From: Spirosoma rhododendri
Lineage (GTDB): Bacteria > Bacteroidota > Bacteroidia > Cytophagales > Spirosomataceae
NCBI RefSeq assembly: GCF_012849055.1
Contig: NZ_CP051677.1
Coordinates: forward strand, 1,338,501-1,402,500
Direction of reading: 5' to 3'
Length of the DNA: 64,000 bases
How positions within the stretch are numbered: the stretch's first letter is position 1; each line of letters begins with the position of its first letter. Below the pieces are notes generated by a model. That model made no database searches and was not told where the DNA came from. It saw only the letters and a program-made list of their open reading frames with translations. The position numbers were made by a program, and so were the translations under genes. Shown one piece after another: positions 1-10,790 of the stretch.

Positions 1-351
1 CAGGCGGGAACGGCAGGAGAAGCCACCTATACCTACAACTGGCTGGCGGTTTGTGGCAGCACCAACGGACGACAGGCTGCATCGACGGAGTACGTAGCCC
101 CACTTAATGCCCACATCTATCCCAACCCCGTCGGTGACGAACTAACAGTTGGTATAGCGAATGCTGAAGGGCAAACCGTTCGCTTCCAGCTGATAAACCC
201 TGCCGGGGCACCCTTTGTCGAACGCGCCGTACCGATCAAAACGGCCGATCATCGTGAACACATACCGATGAGCCAGTATCCGGCAGGCTTGTACTTACTG
301 CGCCTGACAACAGGGCAACAAACGACTACCCTTAAAGTGGTTCACCAGTAA
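1..351 (+). CDS. C-terminal end of a secreted protein with a T9SS type A sorting domain (5' truncated by window edge)
   Basis: The reading frame is open from the first base and stops at 349-351, giving 116 residues. The last ~80 residues have the type A T9SS C-terminal domain pattern: the opening IYPNPVGDELTV (YPNP motif), a middle strand around FQLINPAGAPF, and the closing GLYLLRLTTGQQTTTLKVV. This domain directs cargo through the type IX secretion system to the cell surface, where it is cleaved. The functional part lies outside the window, so no enzymatic role can be given. A strong hairpin follows at 369-418. Confidence 0.85.
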   Translation, partial: QAGTAGEATYTYNWLAVCGSTNGRQAASTEYVAPLNAHIYPNPVGDELTVGIANAEGQTVRFQLINPAGAPFVERAVPIKTADHREHIPMSQYPAGLYLLRLTTGQQTTTLKVVHQ

Positions 352-368
352 CAGCGAGTTCCTTTCCC

Positions 369-418
369 ATAAACGTCGGCGGCACGTACTGAAACCAGTA
401 CGTGCCGCCGACGTTTAT
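369..418. terminator. 22-bp hairpin after the T9SS cargo gene
   Basis: Perfect inverted repeat: arm 369-390 pairs with 397-418 around the six-base loop gaaacc. The core is GC-rich (acgtcggcggcacgtact). There is no long T tract, but a gene stops 18 bases upstream and prmA starts 80 bases downstream. A terminator role is inferred. Confidence 0.7.
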
Positions 419-497
419 ACCAGGCAGACTCATCAGAAATCAGTACCGCACCAGCCTGCTGCACCGCCCTCCCCCGCCTTTTTCGTTACTTTGACCC

Positions 498-1331
498 ATG
501 AACTATACCGAAGTACAACTGACGGTTTCGCCCGACTTCGCCGACATCCTGACGGCCGAACTGGCCGAGCTAAATTTTGAATCGTTTGTCGAGACCGATG
601 AGGGCCTGAACGCCTATGTTCAGGAGGCCGATTTCGACCCCGAAGCCCTGCGCGAACTGGTCGCCAAATACAGCCCGATTACCGCAATAGCCTATCAGAT
701 CAATTCGTTAGAAAAACGGAACTGGAACGCCGAATGGGAGCGTGATTACGAGCCAATTGAGGTTGCCAACACCGTGCGCGTCCGGGCGTCGTTTCACCAG
801 CCTGACCCGGCCTTTCGCTACGACCTCGTTATTAATCCGAAGATGTCGTTCGGGACGGGGCACCACGAAACGACGGCGATGATGATGGAGCAGCAACTCG
901 CGCTCGATTTTACCGGCAAAGCGGTACTCGACGTGGGCAGCGGCACCGGTATTCTGGCCGTGCTGGCCGCCCGCATGGGAGCCGCGTCGGTACTTGCGTT
1001 CGACATCGAAGAGTGGGCCGTGGAAAACGCGCGGGAAAATGCAGACCTCAACGACTGCCCGCAGATCACGGTGTTTCAGGGCACGATTGCTGATGTTGAC
1101 CCGACGACCCGCTACGAGGTGGTGCTGGCCAACATCAACCGCAACGTGCTGCTGGCCGAAATCCCGACCTACACAACCCTGCTGCAACCCGGCGGGGCCT
1201 TGCTGGTCAGCGGCTTTTACCAGCACGACGCGGCCGACATCCGGCAGTGCGCCATCGACGCGGGGCTCATACCCGGCACCGCCCTGACCCTGCGCGACTG
1301 GTCGTCGCTCCTGTTTACCAAACCGGCATAA
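498..1331 (+). CDS. prmA: Ribosomal protein L11 methyltransferase PrmA
   Basis: 277 residues, normal for Bacteroidota PrmA. It transfers methyl groups from S-adenosylmethionine to ribosomal protein L11 in the cytoplasm. The N-terminal ~95 residues would form the L11-recognition domain. The PrmA signature NPKMSFGTGHHETT is at 113-126, SAM-binding motif I VLDVGSGTGI at 143-152, and VLANINRNVL at 209-218. The ATG at 498 lies just after ttactttgaccc, a near match to the Bacteroidota -7 element, so the 5' UTR may be very short. The next gene starts 41 bases after the stop, so co-transcription is possible. Confidence 0.95.
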   Translation: MNYTEVQLTVSPDFADILTAELAELNFESFVETDEGLNAYVQEADFDPEALRELVAKYSPITAIAYQINSLEKRNWNAEWERDYEPIEVANTVRVRASFHQPDPAFRYDLVINPKMSFGTGHHETTAMMMEQQLALDFTGKAVLDVGSGTGILAVLAARMGAASVLAFDIEEWAVENARENADLNDCPQITVFQGTIADVDPTTRYEVVLANINRNVLLAEIPTYTTLLQPGGALLVSGFYQHDAADIRQCAIDAGLIPGTALTLRDWSSLLFTKPA

Positions 1332-1372
1332 GTAGCCGGGTTTGCACCAACAACTTGCTTTTGAACTTGCTC

Positions 1373-4300
1373 ATGAAACGCGTTTTATACCTGTTGCTTT
1401 GCCTGTCGTGCCCCCTGTTCAGTATGGGGCAGGCCGTGCGTATTTCCGATAAACCCGATCAGTTTGTGGCCGATGTGCAGAAGCTGATGGCAACGGGTGG
1501 CCCGGTGGCTGCCAGGGCGGGAACGAACTTGCAGGCCCTGTGGTCGGAAAACCGACTGTCGGCGCAGCAGCAGGAGCGCGTTATGGTCCTGAGCCGGAAA
1601 ATGAACCAGAAGCGGCTACCGGCAGCCACGCACTTCGCCCCGGTCTACGACGCGCTGTATTACGACATCACGACGCAGCAGGCCACCCCCGCCGGAGTCG
1701 ATGCGCTGCTGAGTCTGGCCGAAAAACTATTTGAAACGGTCGATTCCAAGACGTTTGCGCAGAGTATGCAAACGGCCCGGCAGTTTCTGGAAAAGCGCGA
1801 GCTCTACGCCGGTCGGTACAACAAGCTCTACGCAACGGGCGGCTCGTTTCAGTTTCGCCTGGTCGACGCGGTACCAACCAGCCCGGCGTCGATGACCGGT
1901 ACGATTACCCCTGCTGACTCGGCCGCTATCGCCAAAGCTGCCGCCGAACGCTCCCGCTTCGACGGGTGGGACGATCCCGCACCGGGTGATTCTGCCATGC
2001 CCCGGCAAATGGGTGTGCAATACGTACCGCAACGTCGGCCCATACCCAGCGTGTCGGGCGCCGTGCTGACACTGACAGGGGTAACGCTGGCCATCGTGGC
2101 TAACGGCGATTCGGCACTGGTCAACAATACGTCGGGCGATCTGATGCTGACCAATGGACAGTTCGTCGGGAAAGGCGGCACCGTAACGTGGGCCACGGCC
2201 GACCGACCCGACATTTCGGTGGCTCTGACCGAGTACGCCATGAATATCGCAAACCCGCGCTTGCAGGCCGATGACGTGACGCTGACCTACGAAGGGGCCA
2301 AGCCGGTCAAGGGCGTGTTTGAATACGTCAGCCGCAAGAAAAACGGACCGGCGCAGTACCCGCGCTTCATGTCGTGGCAAAACGACGCCCGTATACCCAA
2401 CCTCGGTGCCGACGTCGACTACCGGGGTGGGCTAGCATTGGCGGGCGCGCAGTTGGTTGGCTCGTCGGCAAGTGGGCAACCGGCCCTGCTCATCATCAAA
2501 TCGGCGGGGAAGCCGGTGATGAAAGTTAGCAGCCGCCGGTTCGACTTTCGCGATTCGACCATTTCGGCGCAGTCGGCCGCGTTTGTGGGCTACGTCGATA
2601 CCGATTCGATTACGCACCCCGCCACGCAGTTCAAGTTCGACAAGGCACAGCGAATCGCGTGGCTAAACCGCGAGGACAAGACGGGCAATGGCCGGATTCC
2701 TTTCGCCGATTCGTACCACAAATTTTACATTCAGCCTGAGGTGATGCGCTGGGATATGCCGCGCAAAAAAATCGATTTCTACCAGGTTGGTGCCAAGCAG
2801 GAAGTACCGGTCTACCTCGAATCATACGATTATTTTCAGCCGCAACGCTACGCCGACCTGACCGTCGATTACGGCTTTCACCCCCTGCAAATTGCCGCGA
2901 ACTACGTAGCCACGAAGAAAACGCAGCAGTTTACGCCCGAAGACCTGATCGCGTCGGTGAAGGTCAATCCGACGGCCCTGCGCGGGTCGCTGAACCGCAT
3001 GGTACAGGAGGGCTACCTCGACCGCGACGCCAACACGGGTATGCTGCGGCTAAGCCGGAAGGGCGTGCTGTACGTGCTGGCCTACGCGAACAAAAAAGAC
3101 TACGACAACTTTCAGGTGCGGTCGTACTTCCCCTCGAACGACAGCCTGAAAAATGCGACCATTAACCTCGACGACAAGATTCTGACCGTCCGGGGCGTCA
3201 CGCGCTTTACCATTTCCGATTCGCTGAAAGTCGTCGGTACACCGTCGGACAAGACGCTGCGGATTGGCAAAAACCGGGCATTTGCACTGAACGGGCAGGT
3301 TAAGGCGGGAACGCTGCGTTATGCCGGGCGCGACATCAAGTTCGATTACGACAAGTTTTCGATGAACCTGAGCAAAATCGATTCGATCACGTTCTCGTCG
3401 CAGAAAATGGCCGCGCAGGGGAAGACGGGCGAAGTCGGGGGCGACATCAAGTACGAAAACGCGGGGACGGTATTCCTCGCTGCTGCCGATAATAAATCGG
3501 GGCAGATCAAGGGGAAGAAAACCTCGCAGCGCATGGTGATGCCCGAAGGTATGACCGTGTACTTCAATCAGCCGGTGCGGGGCAACCTGGTCTACAATCA
3601 GAAGGTCTATTTCAAGGTGCCGCCGATTGATAAGGACAGTATGGGCTCGGACGATATTTCGTTCGTAGGTACGTTTTACTCCGACGGTATTTTCCCGCCC
3701 TTCAAAGCCGAGCTGAAAACCATGCCCGACAACACGCTGGGCTTCGTTTACAAAGCGCCGGCAGCGGGCTTTCCGGTGTACGGCAGTAAAACAGCCAACG
3801 TAAAGTTTGCCAGCGACATTACGATGGACAAAAACGGCCTGCGCGCCGAGGGGGTACTCAACCACCTGACCGCCAGCCTGAACACGCAGGGTATGCTGTT
3901 CACGGCCGACTCGCTGATCACGTCGGGCGAGAAAGGCACGATTCGGGAAGGGTTGGCCGGGCAGACGTATTTCCCGCAGGTTCAACTCAACAACTACGCG
4001 ATGAAGTGGTGGCCTAAAGCCGACAGCATGGTCATCACCACCCAGAAAAATAACTTCGTCTTCTACAACGCCACGACCAACCTGGAGGGCGGGCTGGTAC
4101 TGCGGTCGAAAGGCTTGTTTGGGCAGGGTACGCTGCGCCGGAAAGACTCGGAAACGGTGTCGAAGAGCATCAAATTCAACAAGGACGGTTTCCTGGCCGA
4201 CAATGCACAGTTTACGGTTCTGTCGGATAAGGAAGGCAATAAGCCGATTCTGGTGGGCAACGACATCGACGTCGATTTCAATCAGGTGAAGGGCGTCGTT

Positions 4301-6214
4301 GGCCTGGCGATTAACAACCGGCAGAACATCACCGATACGCTGAGTTCGAGTCTTGATTTCCCGTTTGCCGCCTACAAAACCAGCATCAACAAGGCGCAGT
4401 GGAACATCAACGCCAAGACGATTGCGATGAAAGGCGACGTAAAGACCTCGACGTTTACGGCAACCGCGGAAGAGCAGGAAAACCTGACGTTCAACGGGTC
4501 GGCCGCGCTGTACGACGTCGACAAGATGATGCTCAACATCAGCGGTGTCCCTTACGTCACCTCGGCCGACGCCCGGATTCAGCCCGACAAAGGACTGGTT
4601 ACAATTCGGCGCAACGGCGAGATGATGCCGTTTAAGAACGCCCGGCTCGAACTCGATACGACGAGCCGATTTCACCACCTGAAAAACGGCAATATCCAGG
4701 TACTGTCGCGCACCCGCTTCTCCGGCGACGCGACCTATCTGTATCCGTTGATGAAAGGCGACACGGCCAGCGTGAAGATGGGTAACTTCGAGTTGCAGGA
4801 AGCCGCTACGCCCGCATCGCCGACACTCACCGCCGACGCCCGCAAGGGTCGGGGCAGCCGCCGGTCAGGTACCGGCGCGCCGACAAAGACGTACACGACC
4901 GTGGCCAAAGCCGAAGTTGACGAGGCCGACAACCTGCAACTGGCACCCCAGATGCTGTACAAGGGCGCGATCCTGATGCAGGCATCGGCTCCCGACCTCG
5001 CGCTGGACGGCTTTATCAAACCCGCCCTGAAAAAACGGGCTGATCTGGTCGGCGGCTGGATTCCGTTCAAAGAAAAAGTCGCCGAACGGCTGGAAATTAA
5101 GGTTGATAAAAACCTGAAAAACGAAGGCGGACAGGAACTGGTAGCCGGTTTCCACTTCCGGGGTGGTGGCGCGGGCCTGTACCCGACCTTCCTGTCGCCG
5201 AAGGAAGACGGCCGCGATGAAGACCTGTTTACAGCAACGGGCATCATGCGCTACGACGAGAAAGACAAGCTCTACCGCATCACATCGGGCGGGGCCGATA
5301 CGGTCGCCGTTGCCGCCGATAGCGCATCCGATGACGTCGAAAACGCGTTTACGTTTAACGACAAACGCGGATTGATTACGTTCAAAGGTCCGATGAACCT
5401 GCTCAATTCAACGCCGAACAAGTACCTGCTGGCGTCAGGCTCGGCCCGGATCAACATCGATAGTAGTCAGTATCGGTTTAACACACTGCTGGCGTTCACC
5501 TTCCCCGTGCCGGAGGGCATCAGTACGTCGATTGCTGCCAAGCTGGTCAGCACGAATCAGGAAGAGCAAAATACCGAAGCCGCCGACGATGATCTGAACC
5601 GGCTCTCCGACAAGCTACTGCCGCTGATTGGCGCGAAAGAAGTGGAAGCCTACCGCACCAAAGCGCAGAATCAGCACGTACCGCTCAACCAAGCATCGCC
5701 CAAACTGCTGACGGCGCTGGTGCTGGCTAACGCCAACCTGCGCTGGTCCGACAAGTTCAACGCCTTCTACAGCACCGGTCAGCTCGGCGTATCGAATATC
5801 ATGGCAACGGATATCAACGCGCAGATGGACGGCTTTGTCGAAATCCGTAAATCGGCCAACGGCGACGAAGCAAGCATTTACCTGGAAGCTTCGCCCGACG
5901 TGTGGGTGTTCTACGATTTCAAGCCCGGCAACGGCCCCGGCTCGATGAGTCAGCTGGCAATCATTTCGTCGGTGCAGGAGATCAACGACCGCCTATTGGC
6001 GGGATCGAAAAACAGCGGCAAATCGGCCATTGAGGTTGTTCCAGCCACCGTCGATGAGAAAACGCTGTTCGTCGATCGTTACCTCGATCAGTACAAGACA
6101 AAAGTCAAACCTGCTCCGAAGCCAAAACCCAAGCCGGGCGAGAAGGTGACGAAAGAGATCGCCAAAGAGAAGGAGAAAAAGAAAGATAAGGAGGCCGAGA
6201 AGGAAGGGTTTTGA
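1373..6214 (+). CDS. Very large secreted protein of unknown function (1613 residues)
   Basis: The frame is open further upstream, inside prmA, but the ATG at 1373 gives a convincing signal peptide (MKRVLYLLLCLSCPLFSMGQ), so I start there. The body is rich in short alternating hydrophobic/polar segments with many Asp, Gly and Asn turns, which suggests repeated beta structure. I recognise no catalytic motif or named domain. The last ~45 residues are very rich in Lys, Pro and Glu (KPAPKPKPKPGEK, then KEKEKKKDKEAEKEG) and are probably disordered. There is no T9SS C-terminal domain. A periplasmic or outer-membrane-associated structural role is a guess. Confidence 0.75.
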   Translation: MKRVLYLLLCLSCPLFSMGQAVRISDKPDQFVADVQKLMATGGPVAARAGTNLQALWSENRLSAQQQERVMVLSRKMNQKRLPAATHFAPVYDALYYDITTQQATPAGVDALLSLAEKLFETVDSKTFAQSMQTARQFLEKRELYAGRYNKLYATGGSFQFRLVDAVPTSPASMTGTITPADSAAIAKAAAERSRFDGWDDPAPGDSAMPRQMGVQYVPQRRPIPSVSGAVLTLTGVTLAIVANGDSALVNNTSGDLMLTNGQFVGKGGTVTWATADRPDISVALTEYAMNIANPRLQADDVTLTYEGAKPVKGVFEYVSRKKNGPAQYPRFMSWQNDARIPNLGADVDYRGGLALAGAQLVGSSASGQPALLIIKSAGKPVMKVSSRRFDFRDSTISAQSAAFVGYVDTDSITHPATQFKFDKAQRIAWLNREDKTGNGRIPFADSYHKFYIQPEVMRWDMPRKKIDFYQVGAKQEVPVYLESYDYFQPQRYADLTVDYGFHPLQIAANYVATKKTQQFTPEDLIASVKVNPTALRGSLNRMVQEGYLDRDANTGMLRLSRKGVLYVLAYANKKDYDNFQVRSYFPSNDSLKNATINLDDKILTVRGVTRFTISDSLKVVGTPSDKTLRIGKNRAFALNGQVKAGTLRYAGRDIKFDYDKFSMNLSKIDSITFSSQKMAAQGKTGEVGGDIKYENAGTVFLAAADNKSGQIKGKKTSQRMVMPEGMTVYFNQPVRGNLVYNQKVYFKVPPIDKDSMGSDDISFVGTFYSDGIFPPFKAELKTMPDNTLGFVYKAPAAGFPVYGSKTANVKFASDITMDKNGLRAEGVLNHLTASLNTQGMLFTADSLITSGEKGTIREGLAGQTYFPQVQLNNYAMKWWPKADSMVITTQKNNFVFYNATTNLEGGLVLRSKGLFGQGTLRRKDSETVSKSIKFNKDGFLADNAQFTVLSDKEGNKPILVGNDIDVDFNQVKGVVGLAINNRQNITDTLSSSLDFPFAAYKTSINKAQWNINAKTIAMKGDVKTSTFTATAEEQENLTFNGSAALYDVDKMMLNISGVPYVTSADARIQPDKGLVTIRRNGEMMPFKNARLELDTTSRFHHLKNGNIQVLSRTRFSGDATYLYPLMKGDTASVKMGNFELQEAATPASPTLTADARKGRGSRRSGTGAPTKTYTTVAKAEVDEADNLQLAPQMLYKGAILMQASAPDLALDGFIKPALKKRADLVGGWIPFKEKVAERLEIKVDKNLKNEGGQELVAGFHFRGGGAGLYPTFLSPKEDGRDEDLFTATGIMRYDEKDKLYRITSGGADTVAVAADSASDDVENAFTFNDKRGLITFKGPMNLLNSTPNKYLLASGSARINIDSSQYRFNTLLAFTFPVPEGISTSIAAKLVSTNQEEQNTEAADDDLNRLSDKLLPLIGAKEVEAYRTKAQNQHVPLNQASPKLLTALVLANANLRWSDKFNAFYSTGQLGVSNIMATDINAQMDGFVEIRKSANGDEASIYLEASPDVWVFYDFKPGNGPGSMSQLAIISSVQEINDRLLAGSKNSGKSAIEVVPATVDEKTLFVDRYLDQYKTKVKPAPKPKPKPGEKVTKEIAKEKEKKKDKEAEKEGF

Positions 6215-6532
6215 CCGCTGATTTTTTTCTTGAACTGTGATTCTTGTGATTACGCTGATGGACTGTGATTTTTTCTTGAACTATGATTCTTGTGATTGCA
6301 CTGATAGACTGTGATTTCTTTGTTGAATCTGGGCAATCATATAATCACAAGAATCACAGTTCAGGAAAATGGATTACGATTCAAGAGAAAAAGAAATCAC
6401 AGTCTATCAAAGCAATCAGGCGAATCACAGTTCAAGATTGTCTGAACTATGATTGACGCTGATTGCTTTGATTTCGCTGATTGAGAAGAAATCATAGCCC
6501 ATCAGCGTAGTCACAAAAATCACAGTTCAGGG
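6215..6532. repeat. Degenerate array of ctgtgattcttgtgatt-type repeats in both orientations
   Basis: This 318-base gap holds no gene. It contains about six diverged copies of a ~40-base unit built from gaactgtgattcttgtgat, acgctgat and gactgtgattt words. Copies near 6232-6275 and 6276-6318 are direct. Reverse-complement copies lie near 6338-6365, 6395-6437 and 6487-6530, with a forward copy near 6441-6482, so the block can fold into several alternative hairpins. The copies are too diverged and irregular for CRISPR. It lies between convergent genes and may act in termination. Confidence 0.75.
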
Positions 6533-7447
6533 CTACAACCCAAACGCAGATAGCTTCACAAATTCATCCACGCGAGATTTGATCTCCTCGTCGGTGAGGT
6601 TCATGATGCGCTCGGCACCGAACTTCTCGACGCAGAATGACGCCATCGCCGAGCCGTAGATGATCGCCCGCTTCATGTTGTCGAACGAGATGTCATCGGT
6701 TTTGGCAAGGTGTCCGATGAAGCCACCGGCAAACGTGTCGCCCGCGCCCGTGGGGTCGAAGACTTCGGCGAGGGGCAGGGCGGGTGCGAAGAAGACCTGA
6801 TCGTTCTGGAACAGCAGCGCGCCGTGCTCACCCTTCTTGATAATCACCGTCTGCGGACCCATCTCTTTGATCTTCGCAGCGGCTTTCACCAGCGACGGCT
6901 GCCGAGTTAACTGCCGCGCTTCTTCATCGTTCACAACGAGCACGTCGACCAGCTTGAGCAGGTTCATCAGGTCCGCGTTGGCGATGTCGATCCAGAGGTT
7001 CATCGTGTCGAGGACGATCAGCTTGGGCCGGTTGGTAAGCCGCTCGATCACTTTCTGCTGAATGGCCGGGGCCGTGTTGCCCAGCATCAGGTACTGGCAA
7101 TCCTGATAAGCGTCGGGGATGATGGGGTCGAAATGCTCCATCACGTTGAGTTGCACCTCCACCGTGTCACGGGTGTTCATGTCGTCGTGGTACTTGCCCG
7201 ACCAGAAGAACGTTTTCTCGCCCTGCCGAATCTCCAGCCCTTCGGTGTTGATGCCGTGCTGATTCAGGTCGTTGATCATGCTCTGCGGGAAATCGTCGCC
7301 CACAACAGCCACCAGATTATTGTCTTTGGTGAAGTACGACGCCGACAGCGTGATGTAAGTAGCCGCGCCCCCGATGATCTTGTCGGTTTTGCCAAAAGGT
7401 GTTTCGAGGGCGTCGAATGCAACTGACCCAACGGTAAGTAGACTCAT
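6533..7447 (-). CDS. PfkB family carbohydrate/nucleoside kinase
   Basis: 304 residues, the usual length of ribokinase-fold sugar kinases. The N-terminal glycine motif is GGAATYITLSAS near 26-37. The second PfkB signature DPTGAGDTFAGG is at 231-242, with D237 as the expected catalytic base. It should phosphorylate a sugar or nucleoside with ATP in the cytoplasm; the substrate cannot be read from the sequence. Adenosine-kinase-like or fructokinase-like roles are possible. It runs toward the preceding gene across a repeat-filled gap, and a hairpin-forming repeat separates its start from the gene upstream. Confidence 0.85.
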   Translation of the reverse strand: MSLLTVGSVAFDALETPFGKTDKIIGGAATYITLSASYFTKDNNLVAVVGDDFPQSMINDLNQHGINTEGLEIRQGEKTFFWSGKYHDDMNTRDTVEVQLNVMEHFDPIIPDAYQDCQYLMLGNTAPAIQQKVIERLTNRPKLIVLDTMNLWIDIANADLMNLLKLVDVLVVNDEEARQLTRQPSLVKAAAKIKEMGPQTVIIKKGEHGALLFQNDQVFFAPALPLAEVFDPTGAGDTFAGGFIGHLAKTDDISFDNMKRAIIYGSAMASFCVEKFGAERIMNLTDEEIKSRVDEFVKLSAFGL

Positions 7448-7450
7448 AGT

Positions 7451-7525
7451 TGTTAGTTTGTGGTTTGTAGTTCGTGGTTTTCTGGCGGCAGCTAACTACG
7501 AACTACAAACCACAAACCACAAACT
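7451..7525. repeat. Inverted repeat made of tttgtgg/tttgtag words
   Basis: Arm 7455-7475 (agtttgtggtttgtagttcgt) is mirrored at 7498-7525, where an extra seven-base cacaaac word is inserted. The arms are themselves built of seven-base near-repeats. The block lies between two minus-strand genes and probably terminates transcription of the upstream one. Confidence 0.7.
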
Positions 7526-7528
7526 GAT

Positions 7529-8724
7529 TTACTTCTTTCGCCCGATTACCGGGCAACGTTTGAATGGTTTAGTTCGGTCGAACAGGTATCGGTACGTAAC
7601 GTGCGTCTTGACAATTGTCGACCCAAGCTGACTCACAAAACGAACCATAATCGGGTTGAAATCGCCCACCCAGTTCATTTCGAGTTGAGTGTACTGGAAG
7701 TCGGGGTTGTTGTCGGCTTCGTGCGGCATCCGCAGCGCAATGGCCGCTTCCAGCCCTTTACCCTGATGGGACGGGGCCACGCCAAACACGACGCCAAACG
7801 CCTTCCGGTTCGTCTTGCGAATCGTATGCCACAGAAATTTCAGCTTCCCGATCAAATCGAGTTTGCCGTTGACGTGCTTGAAGATCTGATTCAGTTCGGG
7901 CAGACAAACAAAAAACGCGACGGGTTCGCCCTGATAGTAAGCGAAGTAAATGATCTTCTCATCGAGCACCGGCTTCAGCTTCTGCATCAGCAACTGCGCC
8001 TGTTCGGCGGTCATCTCGTGCACACCGGCGTGGGCACCCCATGCCGCGTTGTAGATGTGCCGGAACTGTTCGGCGGCAGCGGGCAGGTCGCGCTTGTCGA
8101 GCGTACGGAAATCGTAATCGGGGTTGTCGTAAATGCGCTTGGCCCGGTCTTTCACCGCCTGCGACATCTCCGTCAGCCGCGCCCAGGTCGTCGGAATACC
8201 GAAGGTGAACTGCTTGAAGTAATCCTGAAAGCCGTAGTTCTCGAAAAACTGAATATAATACGGTTTGGTGTAGGGCATACAATAGTTCGGCTCCCGGTCG
8301 AACCCGTCGATCAGCAGGCCCCACCAGCGGTCGCGGTCGCCGAAATTGATCGGGCCGTCCATCGCTTCCATACCCTTCGTCTGCAACCACGCTTTCGCCG
8401 TGTCGAACAGGGTAAAAGCTGCTTTCTCATCGTCGATGCACTCGAAAAAGCCAACGCCACCCGTCGGCTGCTCGTTGTCGAGATTGGCGATGTCGTAATC
8501 GACGAACGCGGCAATGCGGCCGATAGTCTCGCTTTTGTCGTTCAGCAGTAGGTAACGGATGCAGTCGCCGTGCTCGAATCGCTTGTTGCGGGTCGGGTCG
8601 AATACCTCGTCTACGTCGGTATCGAGGGGCGAATCCAGTACGGGTCAGTACGGTAGAGCCGAACGGGCAATTGGATAAATTCGTTTTGATACCGGGCATT
8701 GGTGCCCACCTCAACAACCTGCAT
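7529..8724 (-). pseudogene. GNAT-fold acyltransferase-like protein, interrupted by a one-base frameshift
   Basis: The 5' part from ATG 8724 reads MQVVEVGTNARYQNEFIQL and continues to DPYWIRP, then hits a stop. The rest continues in another frame as LDTDVDEVFDPTRNKRFEHG and runs to the stop at 7529. The switch falls at the GGGG run 8626-8629 (plus strand); one extra G would restore a 398-residue protein. The C-terminal half resembles GNAT N-acyltransferases, with GVVFGVAPSHQGKGLEAAIA like an acetyl-CoA loop. This resembles a common, uncharacterised Bacteroidota family of ~390 residues. Either a sequencing error or a real frameshift fits. Confidence 0.75.
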
Positions 8725-8822
8725 AACGGACTGCCCAGCGGGCACTTCTAAAAACAAAATGCGAATATAGCCAAAACCGCCGGGCGGGTCGACCTGCCTG
8801 CCGTTTTCCAGCCGACAATGCG

Positions 8823-8830
8823 TAGTTTTG
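8823..8830 (+). promoter_or_regulatory. Candidate -7 element of the cysS promoter (TAGTTTTG)
   Basis: TAGTTTTG matches the Bacteroidota -7 consensus TAnnTTTG exactly, 27 bases before the cysS ATG. No clear TTG lies at the expected distance upstream, so the -33 half is weak. Confidence 0.45.
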
Positions 8831-8857
8831 CCTCGTTTCGCAGTCTATTTCTGCCTT

Positions 8858-10360
<1,503 letters not shown>

Positions 10361-10361
10361 T

Positions 10362-10790
10362 ATGGCTCGCGATCTATTTCACGATGCTGTTCGTGAGGCA
10401 CTGCTTGCGGATGGCTGGTCGATAACACATGACGGCTATCGCTTAATTACCGACCTGCTCAAAGATGCGTTGACTGTGGATTTAGGCGCACAGCGACTGA
10501 TTGCAGCCGAACGTAACGTGGAGAAAATCGCCGTTGAAGTGAAAAGCTTTCTGGGCGATTCACTGATTTACGATTTTCACAGCGCTTTGGGGCAAATGCT
10601 GGTTTATCAGGTCAATATGGACTTGCAGGAGCCAGAGCGCGTTTTGTATCTGGCAATACCGCAGCCCAGCTTTGAACGGATGAGCCGGCAACGAGTCTTT
10701 GACGTCGTTACGCAGCGATATTCCGTTAATATTGTCGTGTATGATCCGATTCACCAAACGATTGTTCAATGGATACGGCACAGCAAATAG
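10362..10790 (+). CDS. XisH-family protein, PD-(D/E)XK nuclease-like
   Basis: 142 residues, matching XisH of cyanobacterial fdxN-element excision in length and pattern: a start like DLFHDAVREALLADGWSITHD, a middle RLIAAERNVEKIAVEVKSF, and ALGQMLVYQ. D40, E59 and K61 (VEVKS) have the spacing of a PD-(D/E)XK nuclease active site, with Q78 conserved after it. It starts two bases after cysS and overlaps the next gene (XisI-like) by 22 bases, so the two are translationally linked. There is no fdxN element or XisF recombinase nearby, so a role in excision is unlikely here. The true function is unknown. Confidence 0.85.
   Translation: MARDLFHDAVREALLADGWSITHDGYRLITDLLKDALTVDLGAQRLIAAERNVEKIAVEVKSFLGDSLIYDFHSALGQMLVYQVNMDLQEPERVLYLAIPQPSFERMSRQRVFDVVTQRYSVNIVVYDPIHQTIVQWIRHSK

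Noticed and set aside
1247..1372. Earlier start for the large secreted protein
   Set aside because: The extra 42 residues overlap prmA and would precede and hide the signal peptide that begins at 1373.
3050..4678. 542-residue open frame on the minus strand inside the large secreted gene
   Set aside because: It is antisense to a gene with a good signal peptide and consistent codon use. Its product is rich in Arg, His and Val and has no domain, as expected for the shadow of a GC-rich gene.
6215..6532. Possible CRISPR array
   Set aside because: Units are diverged, occur in both orientations, and there are no regular unique spacers or cas genes.
7601..8551. 316-residue plus-strand open frame over the GNAT-like gene
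   Set aside because: The minus strand carries the recognisable protein in this region, even though frameshifted; the plus frame has no family pattern.
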